A DNA stretch of 6,047 bases, from assembly GCA_903939355.1 (NCBI GenBank), contig CAJAHC010000062.1:1-6047 (forward strand), read 5' to 3'. Shown in pieces: positions 4,768-6,047 of this stretch. The number at the start of each line of letters is the position of its first letter. The first letter of the stretch is position 1. The notes under the pieces are model-generated. The model searched no databases. It saw nothing but the letters and a program-made list of their open reading frames with translations, and was not told where the DNA came from. The stretch comes from an uncultured Methylococcaceae bacterium (GTDB lineage: Bacteria; Pseudomonadota; Gammaproteobacteria; Methylococcales; Methylomonadaceae). The translations under genes were made by a program, and so were the position numbers.

Positions 4768-6047
4768 AAACTTGCTCTTTAAATGGGGTTACACCAACAC
4801 GATTGACCATTGTCAGAAATGGTTCATCGTTCAAACGATTTTTAATGTAAACATCAAGTATCGTGGTAATTGCTTTGGTTATCTGATCCTTGGCAACTGC
4901 TGGCCCCAATCTATCACCGATTGCCGCATCATTTTCAGAAGAACCGCCCAAGGTAATTTGATACCATTCAGTGCCTTTTTTATCGACCCCCAGTATCCCA
5001 ATATGGCCTACACTTTGATGTGCGCATCCATTCATACAACCGGACATGTTGATTTTTAAGTCACCGATGTCATGAATGTAATCTATATCATCAAGAGCCT
5101 CATTGATTTCTTTGGCAATACCAATAGAACCAGCATTGGCAAGTGAACAAAAATCGAGGCCCGGACAACAAATCATATCGGTGACTGTGCCAATATTAGG
5201 TGTAGCCAGATTCAGACTGATGAGTTGTTGCCACAATGTGAACAAATCGGCTTGGTTAACGTCAGCCAGAATTAAATTCTGCCTGTGTGTACTTCGAATT
5301 TCTCCAAAACTATATTTATCAGCCAAATCTGCTACCGCATCGAGCTGAAAATCAGTCACATCACCTGGAGCAACATCAGGTGCTTTCAGGGATAAAAATA
5401 CCGCACGATAACCCGCTGTTTTATGAGCTGTAGTATTAAATTTAACCCATGTTGCAAAAGCTTTATGCTCTTGTTGCTGGTCAATAAAACTAGTGTCTAT
5501 ATCGGCATTATTTAGATAAGCAGGAGGTGCAAACTGGGCTTTAATGGCGTTGATTCGTTCGTCACTTAATTCATTACTATCACGAAGATGCAACCACTCA
5601 TTCTCGACCAAAGCTGAAAACTTAGCTAGACCGGATTCTTTAACCAAAATTTTGATACGTGCTTTATATTTGTTGTCACGACGACCAAACAGATTATAAA
5701 TACGTAATATGGCTTCCAAATAAGACAGTAAATGCTTTTTCTCCAAATAGGGTTTTATCACTTGTCCTATAACCGGCGTACGACCCAAGCCACCACCAAC
5801 TAATACTTTAAATCCTACCTCACCAGCATCATTTTTTACTAAATGTAAACCTATATCGTGAAATTGTGTTGCCGCTCTATCATGTACTGAACCACTGACT
5901 GCCATTTTAAACTTGCGAGGCAGGTAATCAAATTCAGGATGTAAAGTTGTCCATTGGCGAATTATTTCGCAATAAGGCCTAGGATCTTCAATCTCATCAA
6001 TAGAAACACCAGCCAAATGATCTGACGTAGTGTTTCTCATGCAGTTG
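4754..6047 (-). CDS. Nitrite/sulfite reductase, siroheme hemoprotein (5' end outside window)
   Basis: This enzyme carries out the six-electron reduction of sulfite to sulfide, or nitrite to ammonia, using siroheme coupled to a [4Fe-4S] cluster; genes of this type beside DUF934 are often named cysI. The reading frame runs off the right edge: the codons before the ATG at 6040 encode Asn-Cys, fitting the family motif NCxRNxT, so that ATG is internal. Roughly the first 120 residues are missing, judged from the usual family length of about 550. Numbering from the internal ATG, Arg2 and the PRKFK lysines 43 and 45 correspond to sulfite-binding residues of E. coli CysI. The cluster ligands are Cys292 and Cys298 (CPGLDFC) and Cys335 and Cys339 (CMNGC). 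A second ferredoxin-like half domain spans about 195-275, including EIRSTHRQNLIL. Sulfite versus nitrite preference cannot be read from the sequence. An assimilatory sulfite role is favoured by the DUF934 neighbour. Confidence 0.94.
   Translation of the reverse strand, partial: NCMRNTTSDHLAGVSIDEIEDPRPYCEIIRQWTTLHPEFDYLPRKFKMAVSGSVHDRAATQFHDIGLHLVKNDAGEVGFKVLVGGGLGRTPVIGQVIKPYLEKKHLLSYLEAILRIYNLFGRRDNKYKARIKILVKESGLAKFSALVENEWLHLRDSNELSDERINAIKAQFAPPAYLNNADIDTSFIDQQQEHKAFATWVKFNTTAHKTAGYRAVFLSLKAPDVAPGDVTDFQLDAVADLADKYSFGEIRSTHRQNLILADVNQADLFTLWQQLISLNLATPNIGTVTDMICCPGLDFCSLANAGSIGIAKEINEALDDIDYIHDIGDLKINMSGCMNGCAHQSVGHIGILGVDKKGTEWYQITLGGSSENDAAIGDRLGPAVAKDQITKAITTILDVYIKNRLNDEPFLTMVNRVGVTPFKEQVYADS

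Noticed and set aside
4685..5059. Plus-strand open frame of 124 codons opposite the reductase and DUF934 genes
   Set aside because: It is antisense to two well-conserved genes, including the reductase cluster region, and has no recognisable domain.
4754..6040. Treating the ATG at 6040 as the true start of the reductase
   Set aside because: The frame stays open to the window edge, and the two codons before it (Asn-Cys) fit the conserved family motif, so the gene is cut by the window rather than short.
1..6047. A previously undescribed multigene system
   Set aside because: All seven genes belong to widespread conserved families, and there are no signs of transfer such as integrase, transposase, tRNA attachment site or a shift in base composition.

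Overview
The window is a stretch of ordinary bacterial chromosome carrying two operons that point toward each other and meet at about position 2440. It looks gammaproteobacterial. YciB and YciI follow the Escherichia coli proteins almost residue for residue in their conserved blocks, and RecJ has the usual gammaproteobacterial length and motif layout. Base composition is AT-rich. The pairing of a ferredoxin-type nitrite/sulfite reductase with a DUF934 protein, next to a yciB-yciI-bolA-parvulin cluster, resembles methanotrophs of the order Methylococcales. That placement is recalled gene order, not a search result, and is tentative.

The plus-strand operon runs from 118 to 2342. It encodes the inner-membrane protein YciB, the small YciI-family protein, a BolA-family protein and a lipoprotein of the parvulin peptidyl-prolyl isomerase family. 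The genes are packed tightly: a 3-base gap, an ATGA overlap, then a stop codon directly followed by the next ATG. They are very probably one transcript. YciB and the parvulin lipoprotein both act at the cell envelope, and BolA proteins elsewhere work with monothiol glutaredoxins in iron-sulfur handling and in morphology control. What YciI contributes is unknown. The operon ends in a strong 13-bp perfect hairpin followed by a separate GC-rich, T-tailed hairpin. The second hairpin also sits directly behind the recJ stop, so it can serve as a two-way terminator.

The minus-strand block runs from the right edge back to 2440. It holds the C-terminal three quarters or so of a siroheme and [4Fe-4S] nitrite/sulfite reductase (cut by the window edge), a DUF934 protein whose start overlaps the reductase stop by 14 bases, a 129-base gap with a small hairpin, and then recJ. 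The first two genes belong to assimilatory sulfite (or nitrite) reduction. RecJ is the single-strand-specific 5'-3' exonuclease of recombination and repair.

I found no mobile element, CRISPR array, tRNA, rRNA or novel multigene system. The points most worth a second look are the predicted inner-membrane retention signal and the duplicated acidic tail of the parvulin lipoprotein, the perfect hairpin at 2357-2392, and the DUF934 protein of unknown function.
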